Assembly: GCF_002135375.1 (NCBI RefSeq) | Contig: NZ_NEGH01000008.1 | Span: 124,001 to 188,000, forward strand | DNA: 64,000 bases | Source: Acinetobacter sp. ANC 4558 | GTDB lineage: Bacteria > Pseudomonadota > Gammaproteobacteria > Pseudomonadales > Moraxellaceae | Direction of reading: 5' to 3' | Shown: positions 18,908 to 28,450 of the stretch, in pieces | How positions within the stretch are numbered: the stretch's first letter is position 1 | Layout of the letters: every line of letters starts with the position of its first letter | The notes under the pieces: generated by a model | The model's database searches: none | What the model saw: only the letters and a program-made list of their open reading frames with translations | Told to the model about the DNA's origin: nothing | Position numbers and translations under genes: made by a program

Positions 18908-21745
18908 ATGGATACGAGTGTGCTACCGATTATTATATTGTTACCGCTAGTCCTTGGCACAATACTTATCTCGTGGCTGAAAAAGTTCTCACGCGGGGTA
19001 ATCGCCTTTGGCGCTATTGGAGTCAGCTTAACAAGTTTTATCTTGTTACTGACTCAGGCAACAGACGTATTTAAAGGCTCTACGCTTTTAGAAAGCTGGT
19101 CTTGGCTTCCGCAGTTAGGTATTGATTTAAGTTTCCGCTTAGATGCATTAGGCTTAATATTCTCATTGCTAATTACTGGAATTGGCACACTCATTTATAT
19201 CTACGCTTATTATTATTTAAGCCCCAAAAATTCATTAAGTAAATTATACTTTTTGCTCATGCTGTTTATGGCAGCCATGTTGGGTATTTCCCTGTCTAAT
19301 AACTTAATTATTTTGCTCGTTTTTTGGGAGCTCACCAGTATTTCCTCATTTTTACTTGTAGGGTACTGGAGCAATTACGATGCAGCCCAACGGGGCTCTC
19401 GTATGGCTTTAACCATTACAGGTATGGGGGGGTTATCCATGCTGGGTGGTTTTATTTTATTAGGACAAATCACGGGCACATTCCAAATTGATCAAATCAC
19501 TGGAATGGCAGACCAAATACAAAATAGCCCATTATTTGTTCCCGCTTTACTCATGATTTTACTTGGTGCATTCACCAAAAGTGCTCAATTCCCATTCCAC
19601 TTTTGGCTTCCAAATGCGATGGCAGCGCCAACACCTGTTTCTGCCTATTTACACTCAGCCACCATGGTCAAAGCAGGAATTTTCTTATTAGCAAGATTGT
19701 TGCCTATTTTTGTTGGCTCAATGGTTTACCATAATCTTGTTACTTTTATTGGGTTATTTACTTTATGTATGGCTGCCTTTTTTGCCATCTTTAAAGAAGA
19801 TTTAAAAGGACTTTTAGCTTATTCAACTATTAGCCATTTAGGTTTAATTGTTTGTTTATTGGGCATAGGTTCTCCACTTGCTGTCGCAGCTGCAATTTTT
19901 CATATTATCAACCATGCAACCTTTAAAGCTGCTTTATTCATGATTGCAGGCATTATCGATCATGAATCTGGCACACGAGATTTACGAAAGCTCAGCGGCT
20001 TATGGCAATTACTCCCATTTACTGCAACACTGACCATGATCACCGCTGCCTCAATGGCGGGTGTTCCATTCACAAATGGTTTCTTATCTAAAGAAATGTT
20101 CTTTACAGAACTTTTAGCAGATCTCTATGGTCCTGTCATGGTGCTCTCAGCTATTGTTGCGACATTGGCTGGTATATTTGCTGTTACGTACTCTATTCGC
20201 TTAGTCCATGGGGTATTTTTTGATGGCCCAGTTGGCAAAAATGTTCCAAATAAAAATGCTCACGAACCCGTTTTCGGTATGCGTGCACCTGCAACTATAT
20301 TGGCAATTTTATGTATTTTAGTCGGTATATTTCCAGCTTTATTGATCGAACCAATTATTAATGCAGGAATGCAATCAAGCACACAAATTAAGCATCTTGA
20401 AAGTGTACACCTCGCAATTTGGCATGGTTTTAATGCACCATTAATCATGAGCATGATTGCCCTATTCGGTGGAGGTCTCTTCTATTTTGCATTGGCCAAA
20501 AATGGTCGAATTCGCCATATAGATTTAGACCCTTATTTTGGAAAACTACAAGGTAAAGTATTATTTGAGTCTCTGCTTAAAAGCTTGCTTATACACTCTC
20601 GTAAATTCAAACGCTTTACAGAAAATGGAAAACTTCAAAGTTATTTAATTTGGATTATTTTATTTAGCATTGCTGTTGTAGCGGTACCATTAGCAAGCCC
20701 TGATCTCACGACAGGTACACGAGAACTGACTCATGCCCCAGCCATTGCCATTGTACTTTGGTTACTGTTATTTTCATCATGCTGGATGATGCTCTGGTTC
20801 CATCATGAACGAATCAAAGCAGTCTTAATTAGTGGTGCTGTAGGCCTTGTTGTTACCATGGTCTTTATTTGCTTCTCTGCACCAGATTTAGCATTAACCC
20901 AAATTACAGTAGATGTTGTAACAACAGTCTTATTATTAATGAGCTTATCACTTTTACCTCAGCTCACGCCTTATGAGTCAAGTGTTACACGTCGTTGGCG
21001 AGATGCCATTATTGCGATTGGATCTGGTTTAGGAATTGCTTGGATCACATGGTTAATTTTAACCCGAGATCATAATTCAATCTCTTGGTTCTTCATGCAG
21101 CAAGCCATTCCTTTAGGTGGTGGCAGTAATGTTGTTAACGTGATCTTAGTTGACTTCCGTGGTTTTGATACCTTTGGTGAAATCACTGTTTTAGGCATTG
21201 CTGCTATTGGAGCACTTTGTTTAATGGATGGTATGCGCGCACACGGCACAACCATGACACAAGGGCTTGCATATCGCTTTAATCCCTCTCCATTAATGTT
21301 CCGTATTACATCTTCTTGGATTCTACCTCTGGCTCTTGTTGTTAGCCTATATATCTTTTTACGAGGACATAACTTACCTGGTGGTGGGTTTATTGCAGGT
21401 TTAATTACTTCTTCAGCGTTAATTATCCAATATATCGCAATTGGTCAAGACCAAACTGAAAGAATGCTTAAAGCAAAATCAGGTCGCCTCTATGAAATAT
21501 GGATTGGAGTCGGACTTGTCATTGCAGGACTCACAGGTGTTGCATCTTGGTTCTGGGGTCGCCCATTCCTCACCAGTGCACATATTTATGTTTCACCGCC
21601 AATTCTCGGAGAAATGCATTTAGCTTCAGCAGCACTCTTTGATGCAGGTGTCTATATTACGGTGGTCGGTGCTGCTATGTTAATGATTTCGGTATTGGGT
21701 GATTCACGCCATTCAACCATGTCCGGTCCAGTACCGAAGGAGTAA
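18908..21745 (+). CDS. mnhA: Mrp/Mnh cation/proton antiporter subunit A fused to subunit B
   Basis: Largest subunit of the multisubunit Na+(or K+)/H+ antiporter, 945 aa and almost wholly membrane-embedded. The first 500 residues are NuoL-like, with the conserved Glu and Lys regions (LVFWELTSISSFLLVGYW; FPFHFWLPNAMAAPTPVSAY; INHATFKAALFMIAG). The middle holds the MrpA-specific C-terminal helices with the DUF4040-type CFSAPDLALTQITVDVVT. The last 130 residues are an MrpB domain (LRGHNLPGGGFIAGLI). The A-B fusion marks a group 2 Mrp (PhaAB-type) system. It is the first of six cotranscribed genes. The ion cannot be assigned from sequence. Confidence 0.94.
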   Translation: MDTSVLPIIILLPLVLGTILISWLKKFSRGVIAFGAIGVSLTSFILLLTQATDVFKGSTLLESWSWLPQLGIDLSFRLDALGLIFSLLITGIGTLIYIYAYYYLSPKNSLSKLYFLLMLFMAAMLGISLSNNLIILLVFWELTSISSFLLVGYWSNYDAAQRGSRMALTITGMGGLSMLGGFILLGQITGTFQIDQITGMADQIQNSPLFVPALLMILLGAFTKSAQFPFHFWLPNAMAAPTPVSAYLHSATMVKAGIFLLARLLPIFVGSMVYHNLVTFIGLFTLCMAAFFAIFKEDLKGLLAYSTISHLGLIVCLLGIGSPLAVAAAIFHIINHATFKAALFMIAGIIDHESGTRDLRKLSGLWQLLPFTATLTMITAASMAGVPFTNGFLSKEMFFTELLADLYGPVMVLSAIVATLAGIFAVTYSIRLVHGVFFDGPVGKNVPNKNAHEPVFGMRAPATILAILCILVGIFPALLIEPIINAGMQSSTQIKHLESVHLAIWHGFNAPLIMSMIALFGGGLFYFALAKNGRIRHIDLDPYFGKLQGKVLFESLLKSLLIHSRKFKRFTENGKLQSYLIWIILFSIAVVAVPLASPDLTTGTRELTHAPAIAIVLWLLLFSSCWMMLWFHHERIKAVLISGAVGLVVTMVFICFSAPDLALTQITVDVVTTVLLLMSLSLLPQLTPYESSVTRRWRDAIIAIGSGLGIAWITWLILTRDHNSISWFFMQQAIPLGGGSNVVNVILVDFRGFDTFGEITVLGIAAIGALCLMDGMRAHGTTMTQGLAYRFNPSPLMFRITSSWILPLALVVSLYIFLRGHNLPGGGFIAGLITSSALIIQYIAIGQDQTERMLKAKSGRLYEIWIGVGLVIAGLTGVASWFWGRPFLTSAHIYVSPPILGEMHLASAALFDAGVYITVVGAAMLMISVLGDSRHSTMSGPVPKE

Positions 21746-21747
21746 TC

Positions 21748-22113
21748 ATGATTAGTTTAGAATTTTTACTCACCTCGGCAATTGGATTGCTCGTTGCAAC
21801 AGGAATTTACTTGATCCTTCGTGCACGTACATTTCCTGTTGTTTTAGGCTTAGCGATGATTGGTTATGCCGTGAATTTATTCTTATTTGCAATGGGAAGA
21901 ATTCATGTTAACGCTCCTGCTATTTTAACAGAAACAGCAAGAACAACTGATCCACTCCCACAAGCTTTAGTACTCACTGCCATTGTTATTGGTTTTGCAA
22001 CAACCGCATTTATTGTCCAACTTGCACTACGTACACGTTATGAAATAGGGACAGATCATGTTGACTCAAAAGAAGAAATGCCTCCAATTGATCCACGTGA
22101 GGATGAGCCATAA
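21748..22113 (+). CDS. mnhC: Mrp/Mnh antiporter subunit C
   Basis: Small NuoK-like subunit of 121 aa with three hydrophobic helices and the motif AMGRIHVNAPAIL...DPLPQALVLTAIVIGFATTA, which is diagnostic for MrpC. It begins two bases after mnhA and its stop overlaps the mnhD start by one base (TAATG), implying coupled translation. The acidic tail (KEEMPPIDPREDEP) should face the cytoplasm. Confidence 0.94.
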   Translation: MISLEFLLTSAIGLLVATGIYLILRARTFPVVLGLAMIGYAVNLFLFAMGRIHVNAPAILTETARTTDPLPQALVLTAIVIGFATTAFIVQLALRTRYEIGTDHVDSKEEMPPIDPREDEP

Positions 22114-23915
22114 TGAATGACTTCTTCCATTTTTGGATTCAACATACCCCTATTTTTAGTATTTTAATTCCTGCATTTACAGCATTTATTTTAGTGCTTT
22201 TAGGCAATCCTGGCTCTGGTTCTTTAGCACATGACTGGCGCCAACCTTGGCGACGTGGAATTAGCTATCTCTCTTCTTTTTTAGGCTTAACAACCGCAAT
22301 TATCTATTTAATTTTTGCGAGTAGTGGGCAAATCACAACCTATAGCTTAAGTGAATGGTCCGCGCCATTTGGTATTGTTCTAGTTCTAGACCGACTCTCC
22401 GCATTTATGCTGGTCTTAACCTATACGCTCAGCGTACCTGTCATGTGGTTTGCCAGCAAAGAATGGGATGAACGAGGTCGCTATTTCCATGCCATGATGC
22501 ATTTTTTACTCATGGGACTTTGCGGTGCATTTCTCACTGGAGACTTATTTAACTTATTTGTCTTCTTTGAAATTTTATTGATGGCATCGTATGTTTTATT
22601 ACTGCATGGTCAAGGTAAAGCACGTTTTCAATTAGGCATTCACTACGTTACGATAAATTTATTTGCCTCTGCCCTATTCTTAATTGGGCTGGGTATGATT
22701 TATGGTAGTGTGGGCAGTTTAAACATGGCAGATGTTGCCCGCTTAATTCCATTACTTGAAGCAGATCAACATCGACTTGCAGTTGCTGGTGGACTTTTAT
22801 TATTTGTTGTTTTTGCCATTAAATCAGCAATGCTTCCCGTTGGATTTTGGCTACCCAAGACCTATGCTGTTGCAGCAACACCTATTGCTGCGATTTTTAC
22901 CATTATGACCAAAGTTGGTATTTATTCTATTTTACGCATCAATGGTACAGTCTTTGATGATCCTATGAGTAAAGCTATTCTACAAAACTGGCTACTTCCA
23001 CTAGGAATCATCACATCTTTATATGGTGTCATTGGTGCAATGGGATCCGAACGATTACGTCGTTTTGTCGGATTTATGATTCTTTCTTCCATTGGTACTA
23101 TTTTAATTTCTATTTCACTATTTAATACTCAAGCATGGGCAGCGGCATTATATTACTTAGTTCATAGTACCATTATTGGTGCAGCATTCTATATTCTATG
23201 TGGTTGGATTACCTCTCAACGAGGTGTATTTAAAGATCAGCTACAAGTTGCACCACAAATGAAACAACATACTGTCGTTTCTATTGTTTTCTTTCTAATT
23301 GCACTCATGATGGCTGGTCTGCCACCATTTAGTGGCTTCTTTGGTAAAGTTTTAATTCTTCAAGCGACAGCCCATTCACCTTATCAAATCCTGATCATTA
23401 TTGTTGTATTGCTGGTGAGCTTACTCAGTATCATTGCATTTACCCGTGTAGGTTTTATTCTTTTTTGGCGCGCAACACGTCCTGAAGAAAACCCAGAATC
23501 TGAAGAATATAAACGCTATCAAATGCTTCCAGCACATGCACCAAAGCGTAATGATAAAGTTATTTATATTCTTTTAAGTGGCTTGATTATTTATGTTATT
23601 TGTTCAAATCCTGTCTATCAATATGTATATGCGACTGCTGAACAAATGCAAAACAATACGCTTTATAATGAAATTTTGCTCAAAGCAGATGAACAAGGCA
23701 ATGTCATTAGCGTGCAACCATTTGATCCAGAATATCTTCCAGAAACAAAATATGGTGGCGAAACTGTCGATCCAAATGCACATCTTATTCCTTATCTGAT
23801 TGCACCAGATACTTTATCTGGCGAACATATTTCAGATTATAAACTTCAACAAATTCAGCAACAGCATGCAGATAGTGAAGAAAATACTGAACTAAAACCA
23901 GCGGAGGGACCATAA
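22113..23915 (+). CDS. mnhD: Mrp/Mnh antiporter subunit D
   Basis: NuoN/NuoM-like proton-channel subunit of 600 aa. Conserved parts include FNLFVFFEILLMASYVLL (channel Glu), KSAMLPVGFWLPKTYAVAAT (key Lys) and LPPFSGFFGKV near residue 405. About 14 helices are expected. The last 95 residues or so are hydrophilic and Gln/Glu-rich, making it longer than the usual MrpD of about 500 aa; this tail has no recognisable domain. mnhE starts one base after its stop. Confidence 0.94.
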   Translation: MNDFFHFWIQHTPIFSILIPAFTAFILVLLGNPGSGSLAHDWRQPWRRGISYLSSFLGLTTAIIYLIFASSGQITTYSLSEWSAPFGIVLVLDRLSAFMLVLTYTLSVPVMWFASKEWDERGRYFHAMMHFLLMGLCGAFLTGDLFNLFVFFEILLMASYVLLLHGQGKARFQLGIHYVTINLFASALFLIGLGMIYGSVGSLNMADVARLIPLLEADQHRLAVAGGLLLFVVFAIKSAMLPVGFWLPKTYAVAATPIAAIFTIMTKVGIYSILRINGTVFDDPMSKAILQNWLLPLGIITSLYGVIGAMGSERLRRFVGFMILSSIGTILISISLFNTQAWAAALYYLVHSTIIGAAFYILCGWITSQRGVFKDQLQVAPQMKQHTVVSIVFFLIALMMAGLPPFSGFFGKVLILQATAHSPYQILIIIVVLLVSLLSIIAFTRVGFILFWRATRPEENPESEEYKRYQMLPAHAPKRNDKVIYILLSGLIIYVICSNPVYQYVYATAEQMQNNTLYNEILLKADEQGNVISVQPFDPEYLPETKYGGETVDPNAHLIPYLIAPDTLSGEHISDYKLQQIQQQHADSEENTELKPAEGP

Positions 23916-23916
23916 C

Positions 23917-24438
23917 ATGTCTAAACAATCGTTGTGGGATAAATGGCTCCCCCACCCTTTTGTTTCTGTACTTGTGGGCTTGAGTTGGTTAATGCTCGCT
24001 CATAGTGCAGATGCAGCGTCTTTAACCATGGCATTGTTCTTGGCTATTTTCATTCCAAAACTCATTCAACCATTTATTGATCGAACTCCCAATATCAACT
24101 GGATTGAAGCCTCTAAACTTTTTTTCGTGGTTTTTTGGGATATCATTATTGCAAATATCAACGTTGCAAAACTGGTACTCGGCCCTACTCATAAATTACA
24201 ACCCAAATGGTTTCGTGTTCCACTAGAAACCCAACATGAAGAAGTGAATACGCTTCTTGCAATGATCATTACCACAACACCAGGAACAGTATCTGCAGGT
24301 ATTGATCAAGATCGTGGTGATATTCTAGTTCATGCGTTAAATACAAATGATATCAATGAAGAAATTCTATTGATCAAAGTTCGCTATGAAAAACCCTTAA
24401 TGAATATTTTCGGTGTAAAAGCAGGAGCACAGTCATGA
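23917..24438 (+). CDS. mnhE: Mrp/Mnh antiporter subunit E
   Basis: Subunit E, 173 aa, with two or three N-terminal membrane helices and a cytoplasmic domain. The family motifs WDIIIANINVAKLVLGP and MIITTTPGTVSAGIDQDRGDILVHALN are present. MrpE is required for full assembly or activity but is not part of the proton path. It overlaps mnhF by four bases (ATGA). Confidence 0.93.
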   Translation: MSKQSLWDKWLPHPFVSVLVGLSWLMLAHSADAASLTMALFLAIFIPKLIQPFIDRTPNINWIEASKLFFVVFWDIIIANINVAKLVLGPTHKLQPKWFRVPLETQHEEVNTLLAMIITTTPGTVSAGIDQDRGDILVHALNTNDINEEILLIKVRYEKPLMNIFGVKAGAQS

Positions 24439-24710
24439 GCATACTTCCTTACGCATTAGGTATTTGTACATTTGCGATTACGATTTCAATGCTGCTGTGC
24501 TTAATTCGACTCATCATAGGACCTTCAATTGTTGATCGACTATTGGCGCTAGATACCTTATTTCTGAATGCAATTTGCTTGATCGTGGTGCTTGGAATTT
24601 ATTGGGCAAGTACTTCAATGTTTGAAAGTGCTTTATTGGTTGCAATGCTTGGTTTTGTTTCAACAGCCGCATTAGCGCGTTATTTCACCACTGGTCATGT
24701 GATTGATTAG
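24435..24710 (+). CDS. mnhF: Mrp/Mnh antiporter subunit F
   Basis: Subunit F, 91 aa, three membrane helices. GPSIVDRLLALDTLFLNAIC is the MrpF hallmark, with the conserved Asp residues. The start overlaps the mnhE stop by four bases; mnhG follows after ten bases with GGAGTTAGGCA before its ATG. Confidence 0.92.
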   Translation: MSILPYALGICTFAITISMLLCLIRLIIGPSIVDRLLALDTLFLNAICLIVVLGIYWASTSMFESALLVAMLGFVSTAALARYFTTGHVID

Positions 24711-24720
24711 GAGTTAGGCA

Positions 24721-25122
24721 ATGCAAATAACCATGGAAATTTTAGTTTCGATTTTCCTAATTATTGGTTCATTCTTTATTCTGGTCGGTGGTATTGGGAT
24801 GATCCGTTTACCTGACCTATTTATGCGACTCCATGCGCCAACTAAATCAAGTACTTTAGGTTTAGGAAGTTTTTTATTGGCTGCAATTATATATTCTGCT
24901 TTTCACGGACGCTTTGGTTTTGCAGAAATTTTAATTACACTTTTTGCATTTATCACAGCACCTGTATCTGCAAATTTAATTGCACAAGCGGCTTTACATT
25001 TACGCTTACGTTCTATGAGTGGAGACGTTCCTGAAGCATTAAATCGCCCACTGCCATGGCAACGCACACGTCGACGTGCATTTTACTCAAAAAGCAAATC
25101 AACCAAAGATGATCTTCTTTAA
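24721..25122 (+). CDS. mnhG: Mrp/Mnh antiporter subunit G
   Basis: Subunit G, 133 aa, three helices. GGIGMIRLPDLFMRLHAPTKSSTLG and FAFITAPVSANLIAQAAL are typical of MrpG. The C-terminus is Arg/Lys-rich and cytoplasmic. It is the last gene of the operon; its stop lies inside a 10-bp hairpin. Confidence 0.93.
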   Translation: MQITMEILVSIFLIIGSFFILVGGIGMIRLPDLFMRLHAPTKSSTLGLGSFLLAAIIYSAFHGRFGFAEILITLFAFITAPVSANLIAQAALHLRLRSMSGDVPEALNRPLPWQRTRRRAFYSKSKSTKDDLL

Positions 25123-25133
25123 TGAAGATCATC
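25108..25133 (+). terminator. Perfect hairpin spanning the mnhG stop codon
   Basis: GATGATCTTC / GAAGATCATC, a perfect 10-bp stem with a six-base loop containing the stop TAA. No run of T follows, so it may protect the 3' end of the mRNA rather than terminate by itself. The strong hairpin at 25298-25313 may be the true terminator. Confidence 0.35.
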
Positions 25134-25292
25134 TCGTATTTAAATACAATATAAATATCATGACTAAAATCGTAACTCCGCGATGTAAATATAAGACTTT
25201 TTGCTTAATTTCTTTTAAAGCTGCTTTATCCTTATCTTCATATTTAAATATCCATTTTGTATTTCATATGTTCAATCGCAATTTTTAAAATA

Positions 25293-25319
25293 AAAAAGCC
25301 ACCCGAAGGTGGCATTTTT
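25293..25319. terminator. Bidirectional terminator between mnhG and rbfA
   Basis: GCCACC, loop CGAA, GGTGGC at 25298-25313, with A residues before and ATTTTT after. It can end transcription of the converging mnh and rimP-nusA-infB-rbfA operons. truB, rpsO and pnp, which follow rbfA in E. coli, are absent here. Confidence 0.85.
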
Positions 25320-25333
25320 AAGAATAATCAACA

Positions 25334-25738
25334 TTATTCTTGATCTGTTTTTTCCTCACTAGGAGGTAAATCTTTGACTGCTTCAGCAATTAAACCAAAC
25401 ATATAATTACCATATGCATTGGTTTTATCATAATGGAACCGCAAGCGCGGTGTAATGCGTGTTTTAATACTGCGACTTAATTCATGACGTAAGAAACCAG
25501 AAGCTTTATTTAATACATCTAAAGTTTCTTTATTTGCCACTTCACTTTGTTCATCGCCTAATTCACGCCCCATCACAGTTACATAAACGTCAGCATAACC
25601 TAAATCAGGGCTAACTTTAACTGCTGAAATGGTGACTAAACCACCTAAGCGAGGATCTTTCAGCTCTTGACGAATCAGTTCAGATAATTCTCTCTGAACT
25701 GAATCGGCCATACGCTTAAGACGTTGACTACCCGCCAT
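25334..25738 (-). CDS. rbfA: 30S ribosome-binding factor A
   Basis: Cold-shock 30S maturation factor that helps process the 16S 5' end. It is 134 aa with a single KH-type fold: QRELSELIRQELKDPRLGG then ISAVKVSPDLGYADVYVTV are diagnostic. Its ATG overlaps the infB stop by one base (TAATG). It is the last gene of the rimP-nusA-infB-rbfA operon. Confidence 0.96.
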   Translation of the reverse strand: MAGSQRLKRMADSVQRELSELIRQELKDPRLGGLVTISAVKVSPDLGYADVYVTVMGRELGDEQSEVANKETLDVLNKASGFLRHELSRSIKTRITPRLRFHYDKTNAYGNYMFGLIAEAVKDLPPSEEKTDQE

Positions 25739-28440
25739 TAAAGACTCCGTTTAATGAGTTGAACATCATAGACTTCAATTTTATCAAGTGCTTTGATGTC
25801 ATTATAACCTTTAACTGCAAGACCACATTCCATACCAGCACGAACATCTTCAACCACTTCTTTATAGCGGCGTAAAGATTCAAGTTCACCTTGGAATACC
25901 ACCACATCATCACGTAATACACGAATTGGCTTATTACGATGTAATACACCCTCAAGTACCATACAACCAGCTGCTGCACCAAACTTACTTGAATGGAATA
26001 CTTCACGGACTTGAGCAACACCAAGAATTGTTTCACGATGTTCTGGCGCAAGCTTACCGCTCATTGCTGCTTTTACATCATCAATTAATTGATAAATAAT
26101 GCTGTAGTAACGAATATCAATACCGTCTGCATCGGCTTTTTGACGTGCTGCAGTATCTGCACGAACGTTAAAGCCCAGAAGAACAGCTTCAGAAGATTCT
26201 GCAAGTGTTACATCAGATTCTGTAATTGCTCCAACACCTGAACCAATGACACGAACACCAACTTCATCTGTTGCTAAATCAGCAAGTGCAACATGTAATG
26301 CTTCCAAGGTACCACGTACATCAGTTTTAAGCACCACATTCACAATAGGCACATCTTTTTTGCCCATAGAAGCCATGATGTTTTCTAAACGCATTGCACT
26401 TTGACGTTCAAGACGTTTTTGACGTTCACGATCCATACGAGCATCGGCAACTTCACGTGCCTTTTTCTCATCGTTCACAACAAGAACTTCATCACCCGCC
26501 ATAGGAGCTTCAGGTAAACCTAAAATTTCAACTGGAATTGAAGGTCCCGCAGATTGAATACGTTGACCATTTTCATCAGTCATTGCACGAACACGGCCAT
26601 AAGATGCGCCTGCAAGAACAAGATCACCTACTTTTAATGTACCATTTTGAACAAGAATTGATGTTACCGCACCACGGCCTTTATCAACTCGAGCTTCAAT
26701 AACAACACCTTGCGCTGCACCTTCTTCAGAAGCTTTCAATTCTAACATTTCAGCTTGAATTGAAATAAGATCTAGAAGTTCATCAATTCCTGCGCCTGAA
26801 TGTGCAGAAACCATGGCAACTGGTACATCACCGCCCCATTGCTCAGGAACGATTTCTTTTGTAGTTAATTCATTCAATACGCGATCTGGATCAGCTGACT
26901 CTTTATCCATCTTGTTGATTGCAACAATAATTGGTGTACCAGCCGCACGTGCGTGATCAATTGCTTCAGCAGTTTGTGGCATAACACCATCATCTGCAGC
27001 AACAACTAGAACTACAATATCCGTTGCTTTCGCACCACGTGAACGCATTGCTGTGAAAGCTGCATGTCCTGGTGTATCTAAGAAAGTAATAATGCCTTTC
27101 TCAGTTTTAACATGATATGCACCAATGTGCTGCGTAATACCACCAGCCTCACCTTGAGCAACTTTAGCACGACGGATACGGTCAAGAAGTGAAGTTTTAC
27201 CATGGTCAACGTGACCCATAATTGTCACAACAGGTGGACGTGTAGATTGTGCACCACGCGCTTCTTCTGCTGCTTCAAGTAAATTATCTTCTGCTTGTGT
27301 ATCTGAAACCAATACTGGGTTATGCCCCATTTCTTCAACAATTAGTGCAGCAACCTCTTGATCAATTGCTTGATCTTGAGTCACTAACTCACCCATTTTC
27401 ATCAGTGATTTAATAACTTCACGAACTTTAATTGCCATTTTTGCAGCCAAATCTGCAACGACAATTGTTGTACCGATTTCAACATCATAAACTTGTTTTT
27501 TAACTGGTTTTTCAAAGCCATGCTTGTTCGCCTGACTCGTTTTTAAACCACGTTTATGTTGGTTTTGATTAAATGATTGCTCTTCTTGACCACGACGACC
27601 ACCTTTTTTCGGTGAGCGAGTATTATTCGTGTTTGTACCACGTTTAATTTCACGGTCTTCTTTTGCAAATGAATCTTCATATGCTTGACCAACAAGTCCA
27701 GCCGCAAGTGGAGAATCATCAACAACACGAATAGTTGCTGTCGCATCATCAGAAGAATATTTAGATGCCATTTGACGCATTTGTTCAAGCGTACGTTGCT
27801 GAGCTTCTTCAGCAGCCTTACGACGTACTGTTTCTTCAGTTGCTTTTAATTGCGCTGCTTGAGCTTCACGGGCACGTTTTTGTTCTGCTGTTTCAACTAC
27901 TTTCACTTGTGGTTTAGTAATTGGTTTATTGGTTGATTTTTTCTTCACAACAACCGCAGCTTTAGGAACTTCTTGCTTAGCCGTTTCTTGCTTTGCAGCT
28001 GCACGCATTGCTTCTAATGCCTTACTAGCACCTGATGATTGAGAAGGTGCTGCTTTTATATCAGTAACTTTCTCAGATGCAACTTTTGCTTCTTGCTCTG
28101 CTTGTGCTTTCGCTAAAGCTTCTGCTTTAATTTGTTCTGGATCAGGCTTAACAAATGTATGCTTCTTACGAACTTCTACATTAATTGTTTTTGCCTTACC
28201 TGATGTACTTGCTACTTTAGCCGTACTGGTCGTTTTACGTTTCAACGTGATTTGTCCTGCATTACCTGCTTCTTGACCATGAATTTTCTTCAAATGGTTT
28301 ACAAGGGCATTTTGTTGTTCAGTAGAAATAATATCGTCAGCTTTACGTTGTGGTAAACCTGCATCACGAACCTGCTCTAGGAGCTTCTCAACGGAACGAC
28401 CCACATTTAGAGCTAACTCTTTTATTGACTTGTCCGTCAT
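25738..28440 (-). CDS. infB: Translation initiation factor IF-2
   Basis: GTPase that places initiator tRNA on the 30S subunit. The 900 aa comprise an N-terminal IF2_N domain (about 1-50), a long Lys/Ala/Glu/Gln-rich linker (about 80-300), a second IF2_N-like region, then the GTPase with GHVDHGKT near residue 405, DTPGH and NKMD. beta-barrel and C-terminal fMet-tRNA-binding domains follow, with [11 protein letters not shown] near the end. The start ATG follows AGGAGGT. Its proximity to four initiator tRNA genes fits its job. Confidence 0.98.
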   Translation of the reverse strand: MTDKSIKELALNVGRSVEKLLEQVRDAGLPQRKADDIISTEQQNALVNHLKKIHGQEAGNAGQITLKRKTTSTAKVASTSGKAKTINVEVRKKHTFVKPDPEQIKAEALAKAQAEQEAKVASEKVTDIKAAPSQSSGASKALEAMRAAAKQETAKQEVPKAAVVVKKKSTNKPITKPQVKVVETAEQKRAREAQAAQLKATEETVRRKAAEEAQQRTLEQMRQMASKYSSDDATATIRVVDDSPLAAGLVGQAYEDSFAKEDREIKRGTNTNNTRSPKKGGRRGQEEQSFNQNQHKRGLKTSQANKHGFEKPVKKQVYDVEIGTTIVVADLAAKMAIKVREVIKSLMKMGELVTQDQAIDQEVAALIVEEMGHNPVLVSDTQAEDNLLEAAEEARGAQSTRPPVVTIMGHVDHGKTSLLDRIRRAKVAQGEAGGITQHIGAYHVKTEKGIITFLDTPGHAAFTAMRSRGAKATDIVVLVVAADDGVMPQTAEAIDHARAAGTPIIVAINKMDKESADPDRVLNELTTKEIVPEQWGGDVPVAMVSAHSGAGIDELLDLISIQAEMLELKASEEGAAQGVVIEARVDKGRGAVTSILVQNGTLKVGDLVLAGASYGRVRAMTDENGQRIQSAGPSIPVEILGLPEAPMAGDEVLVVNDEKKAREVADARMDRERQKRLERQSAMRLENIMASMGKKDVPIVNVVLKTDVRGTLEALHVALADLATDEVGVRVIGSGVGAITESDVTLAESSEAVLLGFNVRADTAARQKADADGIDIRYYSIIYQLIDDVKAAMSGKLAPEHRETILGVAQVREVFHSSKFGAAAGCMVLEGVLHRNKPIRVLRDDVVVFQGELESLRRYKEVVEDVRAGMECGLAVKGYNDIKALDKIEVYDVQLIKRSL

Positions 28441-28450
28441 ATATTACCTC

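Noticed and set aside
25728..26051. Open frame on the minus strand in another frame at the end of infB
   Set aside because: Out-of-frame shadow of infB with implausible composition.
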